Source of the DNA: Erysipelotrichaceae bacterium
Lineage (GTDB): Bacteria; Bacillota_I; Bacilli_A; Erysipelotrichales; Coprobacillaceae
DNA length: 35,426 nt
Assembly (NCBI GenBank): GCA_021201315.1
Contig: JAJQFG010000092.1
Coordinates: 1 to 35,426, forward strand
Direction: 5' to 3'
This document shows, one piece after another, positions 21,559 through 30,067 of the stretch. The notes under the pieces are model-generated. The model saw only the letters and a program-made list of their open reading frames with translations, was not told where the DNA came from and made no database searches. The stretch's first letter is position 1; each line of letters begins with the position of its first letter. The position numbers and the translations under genes are program-made.

Positions 21559-24036
21559 ATGGAAGAAAGAGAAATTAAAAAAAGAACACTGACATCTGAA
21601 ATGAAACAGTCTTTTATTAATTATGCGATGTCAGTTATTGTTCAAAGAGCTTTACCTGATGTAAGAGATGGTTTAAAACCAGTACAAAGAAGAATTGTAT
21701 ATGGTATGAATGAATTAGGATGCCATAGCGATAAGCCTTATAAGAAGTCTGCTCGTATTGTTGGGGAAGTTATGGGTAAATATCATCCTCATGGAGATAC
21801 TTCTATCTATGATGCTTTGGTTAGAATGGCTCAGGATTTTAGTTATCGTTATATGTTGGTTGACGGTCATGGAAACTTTGGTTCTATTGATGGTGATGGT
21901 GCTGCTGCACAACGTTATACAGAAGCAAGAATGTCAAAGATATCTATGGAACTAGTAAGAGATATCAACAAAGATACTGTTAATTTTATACCTAACTATG
22001 ATGGTGAAGAAAGAGAACCAGAAGTTCTCCCTTCACGTATTCCTAATCTGTTAATTAATGGAACAACAGGTATTGCAGTAGGTATGGCTACTAATATTCC
22101 ACCTCATAATTTAGGTGAGGTTATTGATGCAGTGATAGCAGTTGCTCATAATCCTGATATCACAGTTGTGAAACTTATGGATAATTATATTCAAGGTCCT
22201 GATTTTCCTACAGGTGCTTATATATTAGGTAAATCAGCCATCAAAAAAGCTTATGAAACAGGTAATGGATTAATTGTCATGCGTGCAAAAACACATATTG
22301 AGGATATTCATGGTGGTAAAAAAGCTATTGTTGCAACAGAAATACCTTATATGGTTAATAAAGCTAGATTGATTCAAAAAATAGCTGAAAATGTTAAAGA
22401 AAAAAGAATTGATGGTATAACAGCTGTTAATGATGAATCTAGTAGAGAAGGTATTAGAGTTGTTATAGAATTAAGAAAAGATGTACAACCTGAAGTTATT
22501 CTTAATCAATTATATAAATTAACAGCTTTACAAACAACTTTTGGTGTTAATTCCATTGCTTTAGTGAATAATGAACCAAAAACATTATCATTAAAAGAAA
22601 TGATTCAATACTATTTACAACATCAGGAAGAAGTTATTAGTAGAAGAGTTAGATACGATTTAAAAAAAGCTGAAGATAGAGCACATATCTTAGAAGGTTT
22701 AAAAAGAGCGATAGATCAAATTGATGAAATTATTGCTTTAATTCGTTCTTCACGTACAACAGAAATCATTCAACAAAGATTAATGGATGAATTTGATATG
22801 TCTGAAAGACAAGCTAAAGCGATTAGAGAGATGCAATTACAGCGTTTGGCTGGTTTGGAAAGAGAAAAGATTGAAAATGAATTAAATGGTTTATTAGAAA
22901 CAATTGCTGATTTAAAAGATATTTTAGCTCATGAAGAAAGAATTTTACAAATTATTGAAGAAGAATTATTAGAAATAAAGAGTAAATATGCTGATGAAAG
23001 AAGAACAGAAATTATTCAAGGAGCTTTTGATATTGAGGATGAAGATCTTATTCCAGTTGAAGATGTTATTATATCTCTAACAACCAATGGTTATATTAAA
23101 CGTTTACCAGTTGATACTTATAAATCTCAAAATAGAGGTGGTAGAGGTATTATTGGTATGACTACCAACGAAGATGACCTTGTTTATTCTATGACATCTA
23201 TGTCTACTCATGATGATATCTTATTCTTTACAAATTTAGGTAGAGTTTATCGTTTAAAAGGTTATAATATTCCTGAATATGGTAGAACAGCTAAAGGATT
23301 ACCTGTGGTTAATTTATTAAATATTGATAAACAAGAATATGTTAAAGCCATGATACCTATTGATAATTCTAAGATTCAAGAAAATATAGAAGATGATGAA
23401 CTATACTTAATGTTTGTAACTAAGAAAGGTATTGTTAAGAAAACCAATATTGATGAATATAGACGTATTTCTAAATCAGGTAAGTATGCTTTAAAATTAA
23501 ACGAAGAAGATGAGCTTGTAGATGTTAAAATATGTTCTGATAATGATGAAATTTTCTTAGCATCATCATTAGGTAAAGTGGTTAGATTTAAAGTGTCTGA
23601 TGTTCGATCAATGGGTAGAATTTCTACTGGTGTAAGAGGTATGAAAGTCAATGATGGTGAAGTCATTGGTGTAACAACAAACTATGAAGGTAAAAATATT
23701 ATGACTATATCTGAATATGGTTATGGTAAGATGTCACCAATTGATCAATTTAGATTATCACATCGTGGTAGCCAGGGAGTTAAAGCTATTAATACAACTG
23801 AAAAGACAGGTAACTTGGTTGCTATTAAAGCTGTTAATGGTGATGAGGATCTGATGATTATGACGAGTGAAGGTGTTGTGATAAGAATACCTATGGAACA
23901 AGTTAAAGTTGCAGGTCGTGCTACTATTGGAGTTAGACTTATTAGGGTAGCTGAAGGTTCAGTAGTATCTAATGTAGAAGTTGTTGCTAAAAATGTTGAA
24001 GAGCCAGAAGAAATAACAGAAGAAATACAAGAGTAA
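21559..24036 (+). CDS. gyrA: DNA gyrase subunit A
   Basis: An 825-residue DNA-cleaving gyrase subunit. The catalytic tyrosine is Tyr120 in [10 protein letters not shown]. The quinolone region reads [17 protein letters not shown]: Thr81 and Asp85 occupy the positions of E. coli Ser83 and Asp87. Threonine there is normal in several Firmicutes, so no resistance change is evident. The C-terminal beta-pinwheel has a GyrA-box-like QNRGGRG. The gene follows gyrB by 10 bp and ends at a strong terminator. Confidence 0.98.
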   Translation: MEEREIKKRTLTSEMKQSFINYAMSVIVQRALPDVRDGLKPVQRRIVYGMNELGCHSDKPYKKSARIVGEVMGKYHPHGDTSIYDALVRMAQDFSYRYMLVDGHGNFGSIDGDGAAAQRYTEARMSKISMELVRDINKDTVNFIPNYDGEEREPEVLPSRIPNLLINGTTGIAVGMATNIPPHNLGEVIDAVIAVAHNPDITVVKLMDNYIQGPDFPTGAYILGKSAIKKAYETGNGLIVMRAKTHIEDIHGGKKAIVATEIPYMVNKARLIQKIAENVKEKRIDGITAVNDESSREGIRVVIELRKDVQPEVILNQLYKLTALQTTFGVNSIALVNNEPKTLSLKEMIQYYLQHQEEVISRRVRYDLKKAEDRAHILEGLKRAIDQIDEIIALIRSSRTTEIIQQRLMDEFDMSERQAKAIREMQLQRLAGLEREKIENELNGLLETIADLKDILAHEERILQIIEEELLEIKSKYADERRTEIIQGAFDIEDEDLIPVEDVIISLTTNGYIKRLPVDTYKSQNRGGRGIIGMTTNEDDLVYSMTSMSTHDDILFFTNLGRVYRLKGYNIPEYGRTAKGLPVVNLLNIDKQEYVKAMIPIDNSKIQENIEDDELYLMFVTKKGIVKKTNIDEYRRISKSGKYALKLNEEDELVDVKICSDNDEIFLASSLGKVVRFKVSDVRSMGRISTGVRGMKVNDGEVIGVTTNYEGKNIMTISEYGYGKMSPIDQFRLSHRGSQGVKAINTTEKTGNLVAIKAVNGDEDLMIMTSEGVVIRIPMEQVKVAGRATIGVRLIRVAEGSVVSNVEVVAKNVEEPEEITEEIQE

Positions 24037-24062
24037 AAGTGATTCGTTATGAATCACTTTTT
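24036..24062 (+). terminator. Terminator of the yaaA-gyrA operon
   Basis: A 10-bp perfect stem (AAAGTGATTC / GAATCACTTT) with loop GTTAT, followed by TT and AT-rich sequence, directly at the gyrA stop codon. Confidence 0.85.
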
Positions 24063-24083
24063 ATATGTAAAAATTAATTATTT

Positions 24084-24178
24084 GACTAATTAGGAATTTA
24101 ATTCCTGATTAGTCATTAATAATGATTTAAAATATTGAATATATGGAGGCTAAAATGGAATTCAATTCCGTTTTAGTC
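24084..24178. repeat. Two related 31-nt hairpin palindromes
   Basis: Copy 1 (24084-24114) and copy 2 (24148-24178) each form a 15-bp stem around one central base and share the frame GRCTAA...GGAATT...AATTCC...TTAGTC. They differ mainly at stem positions 7-9, where both strands have changed so that pairing is kept. Neither has a T-run on either side, so they are not simple terminators. They may be diverged copies of a small palindromic repeat or paired structured sites in the gyrA/PAS intergenic region. Confidence 0.6.
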
Positions 24179-24191
24179 GTAAAAGATAATA

Positions 24192-24219
24192 AAAAAAGTA
24201 ATTCATTAATTACTTTTTT
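24192..24219 (-). terminator. Terminator of the DUF1836-PAS operon
   Basis: A 12-bp stem (AAAAAAGTAATT / AATTACTTTTTT) with a 4-nt loop and a T7 tail on the minus strand, overlapping the PAS gene stop codon. Confidence 0.85.
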
Positions 24220-24601
24220 AAATACGATGTTTCCAATATTCTTTAACTGATATATTAGGAAAATCTTTATTCCAAGATACTTCATGTCTTTCAAAATAAC
24301 CAATAACATGTCCATTATCATCTCTAACTGGTGTAAAAAATTCTCTTTCACCAGTTTTTGTATTATAAGCTTCAAACATTTCATTTTCGCCATTATCAGC
24401 ACGTTGTAAGAAAGTTTCAATTTTAGCTTGAAATTCTTGATTATGACAATTAAAGATACTTTGACCTATTTGTATTCGATTGTTATATCTTATTTTAGCA
24501 GTTTTGTTCATATATTGGATGATATGATTTCTATCAACAAATATGATTTCATAGGGATAAGCATCTAAAATATTTGATAATAATTCTTTTGTAATTTTCA
24601 T
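24218..24601 (-). CDS. Single PAS-domain protein
   Basis: A 127-residue protein that is almost entirely one PAS domain: LDAYPYEIIFVDRNHIIQYMN near the start and EFFTPVRDDNGHVIGYFE near the end, similar in style to the C-terminal PAS of DUF438 proteins. There is no output domain, so it is probably a small sensor or a partner of another protein. Ligand unknown; the CHN motif (about 61-63) might bind a metal or haem but this is not shown. I start at the ATG at 24601 after AAGGAAGAG, one base after the stop of the DUF1836 gene. Confidence 0.75.
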   Translation of the reverse strand: MKITKELLSNILDAYPYEIIFVDRNHIIQYMNKTAKIRYNNRIQIGQSIFNCHNQEFQAKIETFLQRADNGENEMFEAYNTKTGEREFFTPVRDDNGHVIGYFERHEVSWNKDFPNISVKEYWKHRI

Positions 24602-24602
24602 G

Positions 24603-25109
24603 TTATTTCTCTTCCTTTTCATTTATATTTAAATAGTATTGAACATATATCTTATGAGTAACAGATAATACTGTATTATGTAATAGATATACAACTTCTT
24701 TATTAGATGAATTAGAAGGAACATGTTGAACAGGTTCCTGATTAATAATAGCTCTAATACATGCTTCTATTTCTTCACAAAAATAATTATAAGATTGATC
24801 AGTTGGAAAATCTTTAATTTGTATTTGTATTAATTGGGATATTTCTTGTAAACTATAGGATTGTTTTAAAATGCATACGACAATAAAATAAGCTATGTGT
24901 ATACGATTATATTTTTTCTTTACTGGGGGATTTACAATACCATGTTTGACATAGTTGTTAATCATGGAATTAGTAATAATTTTTTCATCATAAAATAGTA
25001 TACCTAAATTATCTTCAATATAACTGACAACTTGATCAATATATAAAGGAAAATTAGGTAATTCTTCCCATCTAGGTATATGTATTTTTTGAATATTTGT
25101 TTCTTCCAT
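24603..25109 (-). CDS. DUF1836 family (MerR-like HTH) protein
   Basis: A 168-residue protein of the DUF1836 pattern: IPRWEELPNFPLYIDQVVSY, then ITNSMINNYVKHGIVNPPVKKKYNR, which resembles a MerR-type helix-turn-helix, then a helical C-terminus. Members are presumed transcription factors; the target is unknown. I use the ATG at 25109 with GGAGGTG seven bases upstream. It is divergent from a DegV gene, and a long palindrome lies between them, so regulation of one or both is plausible. Confidence 0.75.
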   Translation of the reverse strand: MEETNIQKIHIPRWEELPNFPLYIDQVVSYIEDNLGILFYDEKIITNSMINNYVKHGIVNPPVKKKYNRIHIAYFIVVCILKQSYSLQEISQLIQIQIKDFPTDQSYNYFCEEIEACIRAIINQEPVQHVPSNSSNKEVVYLLHNTVLSVTHKIYVQYYLNINEKEEK

Positions 25110-25129
25110 GATAAACACCTCCAACTATG

Positions 25130-25158
25130 ACTATAACATGATTTATATGAAAAGTAAA
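25130..25158 (-). promoter_or_regulatory. Promoter of the DUF1836 gene
   Basis: On the minus strand, -35 TTTACT (25153-25158), 17-bp spacer, -10 TATAGT (25130-25135), about 20 bp before the ATG. Confidence 0.65.
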
Positions 25159-25171
25159 TAGTTTAAAAAAA

Positions 25172-25204
25172 CAATATATCTAGTTTTTTAAACTAGATAT
25201 ATTG
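25172..25204. promoter_or_regulatory. 33-bp perfect palindrome over the degV promoter (putative operator)
   Basis: Perfect inverted repeat of 15-bp arms (CAATATATCTAGTTT and complement) around TTT. Its right arm runs into the -35 element TTGACT (25202-25207); a -10 TATTGT follows at 25225-25230 with 17-bp spacing. A repressor bound here would block degV. It has no T-run suited to either flanking gene end, and both genes point away from it. Confidence 0.65.
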
Positions 25205-25259
25205 ACTTTATTGTAAAGATTTGTTATTGTATAAATGGAATGAATAAGGAGAAGTATTT

Positions 25260-26090
25260 ATGAAAATTGTTACAGACACATCAGCACTATATTCACCTAA
25301 AGAAGGAGAAGAAAAAAGATTTATTGTTTTGCCTTTAAGTGTGACTTTTAATCATAAAACATATAAAGAATATGTAGATGTTCAAAGTGATGAATTTATT
25401 GATTTTATTAAAGCAGGAGCTATGCCTACAACATCTCAACCTTCTATTGGTGAAACAATAGAATTGTTTGAAAATAATGAAGATGAATTATTAGTTATAA
25501 CTATGGCTGATGGTTTATCTGGTACATATCAAAGTACTGTAGGTGCTAAAGAAAGTATTGAAAACAATGAACGTATCCATATTATTAATTCTATGACATT
25601 ATGTGGTCCGCAACGCCATTTAGTTGATAAAGCTTTAGAGTTACAGAAACAGGGTTTAGATTTAGAATCTATTAAACAGGAAATATATAAATGTTTAACA
25701 ACTGAAAAATCATTTTTGATTCCTAGTGATTTTGATTTTCTAAAACGTGGTGGACGCTTAACACCTTTGGCTGCAAAAGCATTAGGAATGTTAAAGATTG
25801 TACCAATTATGACTTTAACAGAAGATTCTAAGAAATTAGAAACATTTAAAGTAAAGAAAACAAAAAAAGGTGCTATTAATGAAATTATTAAATGTTTTAA
25901 GGAAATAGGTGTAGATGAATCATATAAGATTTATGTGACACATGCAGGTGTTTTAGTACAAGCACAACAAGTAGTTGAACAAATCAAAAAATCATTTAAA
26001 AATGTACAAATTGAACTTTATGAATTATCACCAGTATTTATTACTCAAGGTGGACCTGGTTGTATAGCAGTTCAAACGATAAAAATATAA
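25260..26090 (+). CDS. DegV family fatty-acid-binding protein (FakB-like)
   Basis: A 276-residue DegV/FakB protein. Such proteins hold a fatty acid and, with the kinase FakA, deliver acyl-phosphate for phospholipid synthesis. The family marks are TDTSALY at the start, TSQPSIG (about 58-64), GLSGTYQ and a KRGGRLTPLAA segment. AAGGAG precedes the ATG at good spacing. FakA is not in the window. It ends at a bidirectional terminator shared with the VWA gene. Confidence 0.9.
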   Translation: MKIVTDTSALYSPKEGEEKRFIVLPLSVTFNHKTYKEYVDVQSDEFIDFIKAGAMPTTSQPSIGETIELFENNEDELLVITMADGLSGTYQSTVGAKESIENNERIHIINSMTLCGPQRHLVDKALELQKQGLDLESIKQEIYKCLTTEKSFLIPSDFDFLKRGGRLTPLAAKALGMLKIVPIMTLTEDSKKLETFKVKKTKKGAINEIIKCFKEIGVDESYKIYVTHAGVLVQAQQVVEQIKKSFKNVQIELYELSPVFITQGGPGCIAVQTIKI

Positions 26091-26118
26091 AACGAATGAA
26101 GTTAATCTTCATTCGTTT
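26090..26118. terminator. Bidirectional terminator between degV and the VWA gene
   Basis: A 12-bp perfect stem (AAACGAATGAAG / CTTCATTCGTTT) with loop TTAAT; T-rich on the right for degV and A-rich on the left, which gives a T-run on the minus strand for the VWA gene. Confidence 0.85.
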
Positions 26119-26737
26119 TTCTTGTAATATAGTCCTCATTGACTTCTTTAGACCATAATGGGTCAAAATCACCATTTCTAGCATTTCCTACAAAATGACT
26201 CATTGCATCATAAGACATTTCTACACCTTGAACATCTTCATATAGATTGACACTATGATCTACTTTAATACCTAATTTTGATGCTTCTTTTTCTGCATTA
26301 ATTTTTGCTCCTAAGAATATAAATTCCCATCCTTTCTTTTGTTGTTTCTTAATCATTTTATTGATTTGTTGATAAGTAAATTCATGACTAGCATTTTCAT
26401 AACCATCTGTTGTTATAACAAATATCACATGATCTGTTTTGTTTTTCTTTTGTTTCTCTTTCATTTTAGTAATAGCATAACCCACAGTATCTAATAATGC
26501 AGTACAACCTCTTACATAATATTCTTCTTCAGTTAATTTTTTTACTTTTTCTAATGGTTTATCTTGATATAATACATCAATCTGATCATCAAATAAAATC
26601 ATTGTGACAAAAGCATCACCATCTAACTTCTTTTGTTTTTTTATCATCTTATTAAATCCTTTAATTGTACTCTTTTCTAAACCACTCATAGATCCACTTC
26701 TATCTAAAATAAATACCAAATCACTTGTTTCATTCAT
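26102..26737 (-). CDS. Small von Willebrand factor A (VWA) domain protein
   Basis: A 211-residue protein consisting mainly of one VWA domain. The metal-ion-dependent adhesion site is intact: DRSGSMSG (DxSxS, about 12-18), a later threonine (near 80) and the aspartate of VITTDGYEN. There is no signal peptide or membrane segment, so it is cytoplasmic. Such stand-alone VWA proteins often work with tellurite-resistance-like or AAA+ partners; none is adjacent. The ATG at 26737 follows AAAGGGGGA. Confidence 0.85.
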   Translation of the reverse strand: MNETSDLVFILDRSGSMSGLEKSTIKGFNKMIKKQKKLDGDAFVTMILFDDQIDVLYQDKPLEKVKKLTEEEYYVRGCTALLDTVGYAITKMKEKQKKNKTDHVIFVITTDGYENASHEFTYQQINKMIKKQQKKGWEFIFLGAKINAEKEASKLGIKVDHSVNLYEDVQGVEMSYDAMSHFVGNARNGDFDPLWSKEVNEDYITRKTNED

Positions 26738-26784
26738 TTTTGCGTCCCCCTTTGTTTTGTTGTATATAGTCTATCAAATATCTA

Positions 26785-26813
26785 TATATATTTGGTCGCA
26801 AAAAAAGCGACAA
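26785..26813 (-). promoter_or_regulatory. Promoter of the VWA gene with an internal hairpin
   Basis: On the minus strand, -35 TTGTCG (26808-26813), 17-bp spacer, -10 TATATA (26785-26790). The inverted repeat GTCGC-A7-GCGAC (26795-26811) lies across the -35 and spacer and could be an operator. Confidence 0.5.
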
Positions 26814-26932
26814 TTTAAGGTAATGAAAAAAATACTAAAGCTTATTTAAATATTGGCCTGGTTATAATGATGAAAAAACTCAAAACTTGAATATATAAAA
26901 TATTAGAAATTGATAAAATTTTAACAAAAGCG

Positions 26933-26963
26933 TTGACTCTACAGTTACTGTAGGGTTTATAAA
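26933..26963 (+). promoter_or_regulatory. MerR-type promoter of the flavin oxidoreductase gene
   Basis: -35 TTGACT (26933-26938) and -10 TATAAA (26958-26963) are 19 bp apart, too long for normal sigma-A recognition. The spacer contains the perfect inverted repeat CTACAG-TTA-CTGTAG (26939-26953). This is the diagnostic layout of promoters that MerR proteins activate by untwisting the DNA. The MerR gene lies directly downstream of the controlled gene. Confidence 0.85.
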
Positions 26964-27016
26964 AAATATAACAATAATACGTGCATACTAAACGTGCACA
27001 CTAGGAGGGTACAATT

Positions 27017-28948
27017 ATGCGTTTAGAAAAGATGTTTACGCCACTTCAGATAGGTAATATTGAATTGAAAAACAGATTTGTAGTTACAGCTATGGTCTGC
27101 AATATGTGTGATGAAGATGGCTATGCTACAGAACAGTACATTAAGTATCACGAAGCAAAAGCAAAAGGCGGTTATGGTCTGATTATTACAGAAGATTATG
27201 CTGTAAATGCTAATGCAGGTGGATATAGGAGAGTTGCTAGAATCTACAAGGATGATATGATTGAAGGTCATAAGAAGATGACTGATGCAGTACACAAATA
27301 TGGAGCAAAGATTTTTGCACAAATTTATCATGCTGGTCGTCAGACAAACAGTGGAGTGAATGGTGGAGTACCAACGAAGGTAGTATCTCCAACTTCATGT
27401 CCATGGAACAGAGAGATGCCACAGGAAATGACAATTGATGAAATTCATTCTATTGTAAAAGATTTTGGAATTACAGCAAAGAATGTAAAAGCAGCAGATT
27501 TTGATGGTATTGAGATTCATGCAGGAAATGGATATCTCATTGCAGGTTTCCTTTCTCATTTTCAAAATAAGAGAACGGATGAATATGGTGACTGCTTTGA
27601 CAATCGTATTCGTATTTTACATGAAATTTATGATGAGGTAAGAAGTCAGGTTGGAGATGATTTTCCTATTCAGGTTCGTTTTTCAGCAGAGGAGCATGAA
27701 ATTGATGGTAGAACAATTGCAGAGTCTCGTATGCTTGCTAAGGAATTGGAAGCGTGGGGAGTAGATTCCATCAACTGCTCTAATGGTGTTTATGGTTCTT
27801 ATAATCTTACACAGGTATCAACATCTTATATGCCACATGCATGGACAACTAATAATGCCAAGGAATTAAAAAGTGTTGTAAATATTCCAGTTATGGGTGT
27901 AAACAGTATTGATGATCCTCTTATGGCAGAAAGTCTTGTGGAGGAAGGATTCTGTGATTTCGTTGGTATGAACCGTTGTTCTCTTGCTGATCCTGATATG
28001 CCAAATAAGGCAAAGGAAGGTAGATTTGATGAAATTCGTCCTTGTGTTCGTTGTGTTCTGGGATGTACAGGATATGTTGTAAAACAGGTTCCTATTAGAT
28101 GTTGTGTGAATCCAGAGCTTGGAAACGAATATAAATATACTTTTGAAGATCAGGTACCATCTAAAAATGTTCTTATTGTTGGTGGTGGTCCAGGAGGAAT
28201 GGAAGCAGCTATTGCAGCAGCAAGACGTGGTCATGAGGTTACTCTTTGGGAAAAGACAGATAAGCTTGGAGGAGAATTATTAGCAGCTATCTATCCACCT
28301 GGAAAAGGAGAATTTTCTACCTTTATTGCTTATTTGATTAAGCAGTTAAAACTGCTTAATGTAAATGTTGTATTAAACAAGTGTGCAACAGCAGAAGACA
28401 TTAAGAATTTTGGAGCAGATAAAGTGATTCTTGCTACTGGTGGTCTTGCAAATATGCCAAGAATTCCTGGTATCAACAAAGAAAATGTTGTACAGGCCAG
28501 AGAGGTTTTAAGAGGTTGGAAGCAAGTAGAAGGTAAGATTATTGTAGCTGGTGGAGGAGAAGTTGGAGTTGAGACTGCAATGTATCTTGCACAAGCAGAA
28601 CGTGGTGATATCACAATTGTTGAAATGTTTGATAAGATTGCAGCAAAGACAGATTCTACTAGAGTTGTTGCAATGAAAGAATTCTTGAATAAACACGAAG
28701 TGAAGGTTATGACTAACACAAAGGTCATTGAAATTGGAGAAACTGGAATCTTATTAGAAGAAGAAGGTGTCAAAAAGTATGTACCATGTGATGCAGTTGT
28801 AGTAGCTATGGGATATCATCCAAATAATTCACTTGTAGCGGAACTTGAGGATCTTGGAGATAAGTTGGTTGTTATTGGAGATGCATCTGAATGTGCCAAT
28901 GCAATGGAAGCAGCAACTGCAGGATTTGATGCAGGATATAATGCATAA
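27017..28948 (+). CDS. NADH:flavin oxidoreductase, 2-enoate reductase/2,4-dienoyl-CoA reductase type
   Basis: A 643-residue enzyme with three parts. An N-terminal FMN-binding TIM barrel of the old yellow enzyme type (about 1-330) has IYHAGRQTN in the active-site region. A [4Fe-4S] cysteine cluster follows: RPCVRCVLGC plus a later Cys in RCCVNPE (about 340-365). The C-terminal FAD/NAD(H) domains have GGGPGGMEAA and AGGGEVGVETA. Relatives reduce activated C=C bonds (enoates, dienoyl-CoA, bile acid intermediates of the BaiCD/BaiH kind); the substrate here cannot be told. AGGAGGG precedes the ATG. Codons such as CAG, CTT and ATC are commoner than in neighbouring genes, hinting at transfer from another Firmicute. 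Confidence 0.9.
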   Translation: MRLEKMFTPLQIGNIELKNRFVVTAMVCNMCDEDGYATEQYIKYHEAKAKGGYGLIITEDYAVNANAGGYRRVARIYKDDMIEGHKKMTDAVHKYGAKIFAQIYHAGRQTNSGVNGGVPTKVVSPTSCPWNREMPQEMTIDEIHSIVKDFGITAKNVKAADFDGIEIHAGNGYLIAGFLSHFQNKRTDEYGDCFDNRIRILHEIYDEVRSQVGDDFPIQVRFSAEEHEIDGRTIAESRMLAKELEAWGVDSINCSNGVYGSYNLTQVSTSYMPHAWTTNNAKELKSVVNIPVMGVNSIDDPLMAESLVEEGFCDFVGMNRCSLADPDMPNKAKEGRFDEIRPCVRCVLGCTGYVVKQVPIRCCVNPELGNEYKYTFEDQVPSKNVLIVGGGPGGMEAAIAAARRGHEVTLWEKTDKLGGELLAAIYPPGKGEFSTFIAYLIKQLKLLNVNVVLNKCATAEDIKNFGADKVILATGGLANMPRIPGINKENVVQAREVLRGWKQVEGKIIVAGGGEVGVETAMYLAQAERGDITIVEMFDKIAAKTDSTRVVAMKEFLNKHEVKVMTNTKVIEIGETGILLEEEGVKKYVPCDAVVVAMGYHPNNSLVAELEDLGDKLVVIGDASECANAMEAATAGFDAGYNA

Positions 28949-28958
28949 TAAATAATAG

Positions 28959-28998
28959 AAAATGTCAGTTAAATGTAAAAAGCATTAACTGGCATTTT
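28959..28998 (+). terminator. Terminator after the flavin oxidoreductase gene
   Basis: A stem pairing ATGTCAGTTAA with TTAACTGGCAT (one G-U pair), plus flanking A/T pairs, followed by TTTTTATTTTG, 10 bp after the stop codon. Confidence 0.75.
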
Positions 28999-29002
28999 TA
29001 TT

Positions 29003-29049
29003 TTGTACCAAATGTCATATGATGTTAAAATATACATAGTATATTTTAA
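29003..29049 (+). promoter_or_regulatory. merR promoter with 25-bp palindrome
   Basis: -35 TTGTAC (29003-29008), 17-bp spacer, -10 TAAAAT (29026-29031). A perfect 11-3-11 palindrome (TTAAAATATAC-ATA and complement, 29025-29049) covers the -10 and start point, so binding there would repress. It differs in sequence from the CTACAG repeat upstream of the oxidoreductase. Confidence 0.55.
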
Positions 29050-29069
29050 GATTAATATGAGGTGAAGGC

Positions 29070-29909
29070 ATGAGCGAAAAGTATAAAATTGGTGATATTT
29101 CAAAGTTGTTGGGAATTCCAGTACAGACACTAAGATATTATGAGGAACAGGGAATTGTATCACCACACAAGGATGATATGACGGGATATCGTTACTATGA
29201 TGCATGGGATTTAAATAATCTTTTAGATGCTGTATATTATCGTGCATTGGATTTTTCAGTAAAACAGACACAGGAAATACTTAATTTCGATAATTTGTAT
29301 GAAATACAAACAAAATATGAAAATCAGGAGAAAATTCTTCTGCAAAAAATACAAGATTATAAAAGAATGTTAGAAATTATATCAAAACAGAAAATGAAAA
29401 TGACACATTTTAAGAATCATATAAATAAATTTGACATCAGTAGATGCCCTGAACTTTTATTTTCTCGATATCGTTTAAAAAATTGTTTTCAATCAAAAAA
29501 AGGTGACACGAATATTCAAAACTTAAAGTTAGAAATGCAGGAATGGATGGATGAAATTCCTAGTGTTATTCCAACGTTTATAATTATGCAAGCATCTTTG
29601 GACAATGTCTATGAAAATCTGTAGTATTGGTGGGGTTGGTCGATGCCAATGGAAAAAGCATTAAATGAGCAAATGCAGATCAATGATTACAACGAATATA
29701 TACCAGCATGTAAATGTATTTATACGGTCTTTGAGGCAAACGAAGAAGGTACATTTGCTAGAGCTTTTTATGAGAATGTATACAATAAAATCAATAAGAA
29801 CATGTATACTATAGAGGGAAATCCAGTAGGTCGATTAGTTATGAAGGCTCATGATAAGGATGGTTTGCATCGCTATTTTGAAGTATGGATTCCAATTGAA
29901 GAACTATAA
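29070..29909 (+). pseudogene. MerR-family regulator with effector-binding domain, split by an amber codon
   Basis: An N-terminal MerR helix-turn-helix (KIGDISKLLGIPVQTLRYYEE, about 6-26), a coiled-coil dimerisation helix (about 80-125) and a C-terminal GyrI-like ligand-binding domain. A TAG at 29622-29624 falls after codon 184, and the same frame continues as YWWGWSMPMEKA to the TAA at 29907-29909, making 279 codons in all. CAG to TAG is a likely cause. The first part alone could still bind DNA; the rest could start at the ATG at 29643, but no clear ribosome binding site precedes it. It is probably the regulator of the upstream oxidoreductase gene, whose promoter is of MerR type. The truncated form would lack ligand response. 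Confidence 0.85.
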
Positions 29910-30067
29910 AATTCTTGATTATACATTTTATGAAGATTATATGATGTTTTCATAAATGATGAGGAAAGATAAAGCAAATGATATCAATGAAAAATAAAAT
30001 GTACCCTTTCCATTGTACAGGTTACATTTTGTTTTTTGGTTCTTTTCTATTCTTTTAATTGAATGAA
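29910..30067. other. Intergenic region with terminator-like hairpin
   Basis: Between convergent merR and macro-domain genes. AAAATGTACC (29996-30005) pairs imperfectly with GGTTACATTTT (30020-30030), followed by G and six Ts, a probable terminator for merR. Nothing else is evident. Confidence 0.55.

Noticed and set aside
21793-21815. Quinolone-resistance change in GyrA (Thr81)
   Set aside because: Threonine at this position is a normal variant in Firmicutes and the key aspartate Asp85 is present.
26867-26953. Short frame MMKKLKT that reads on if TGA is Trp
   Set aside because: No ribosome binding site, it crosses the MerR promoter, and it has no recognisable product.
27023-28773. Several open frames opposite the flavin oxidoreductase gene
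   Set aside because: They have no ribosome binding sites or family features and mirror the codon pattern of the real gene.
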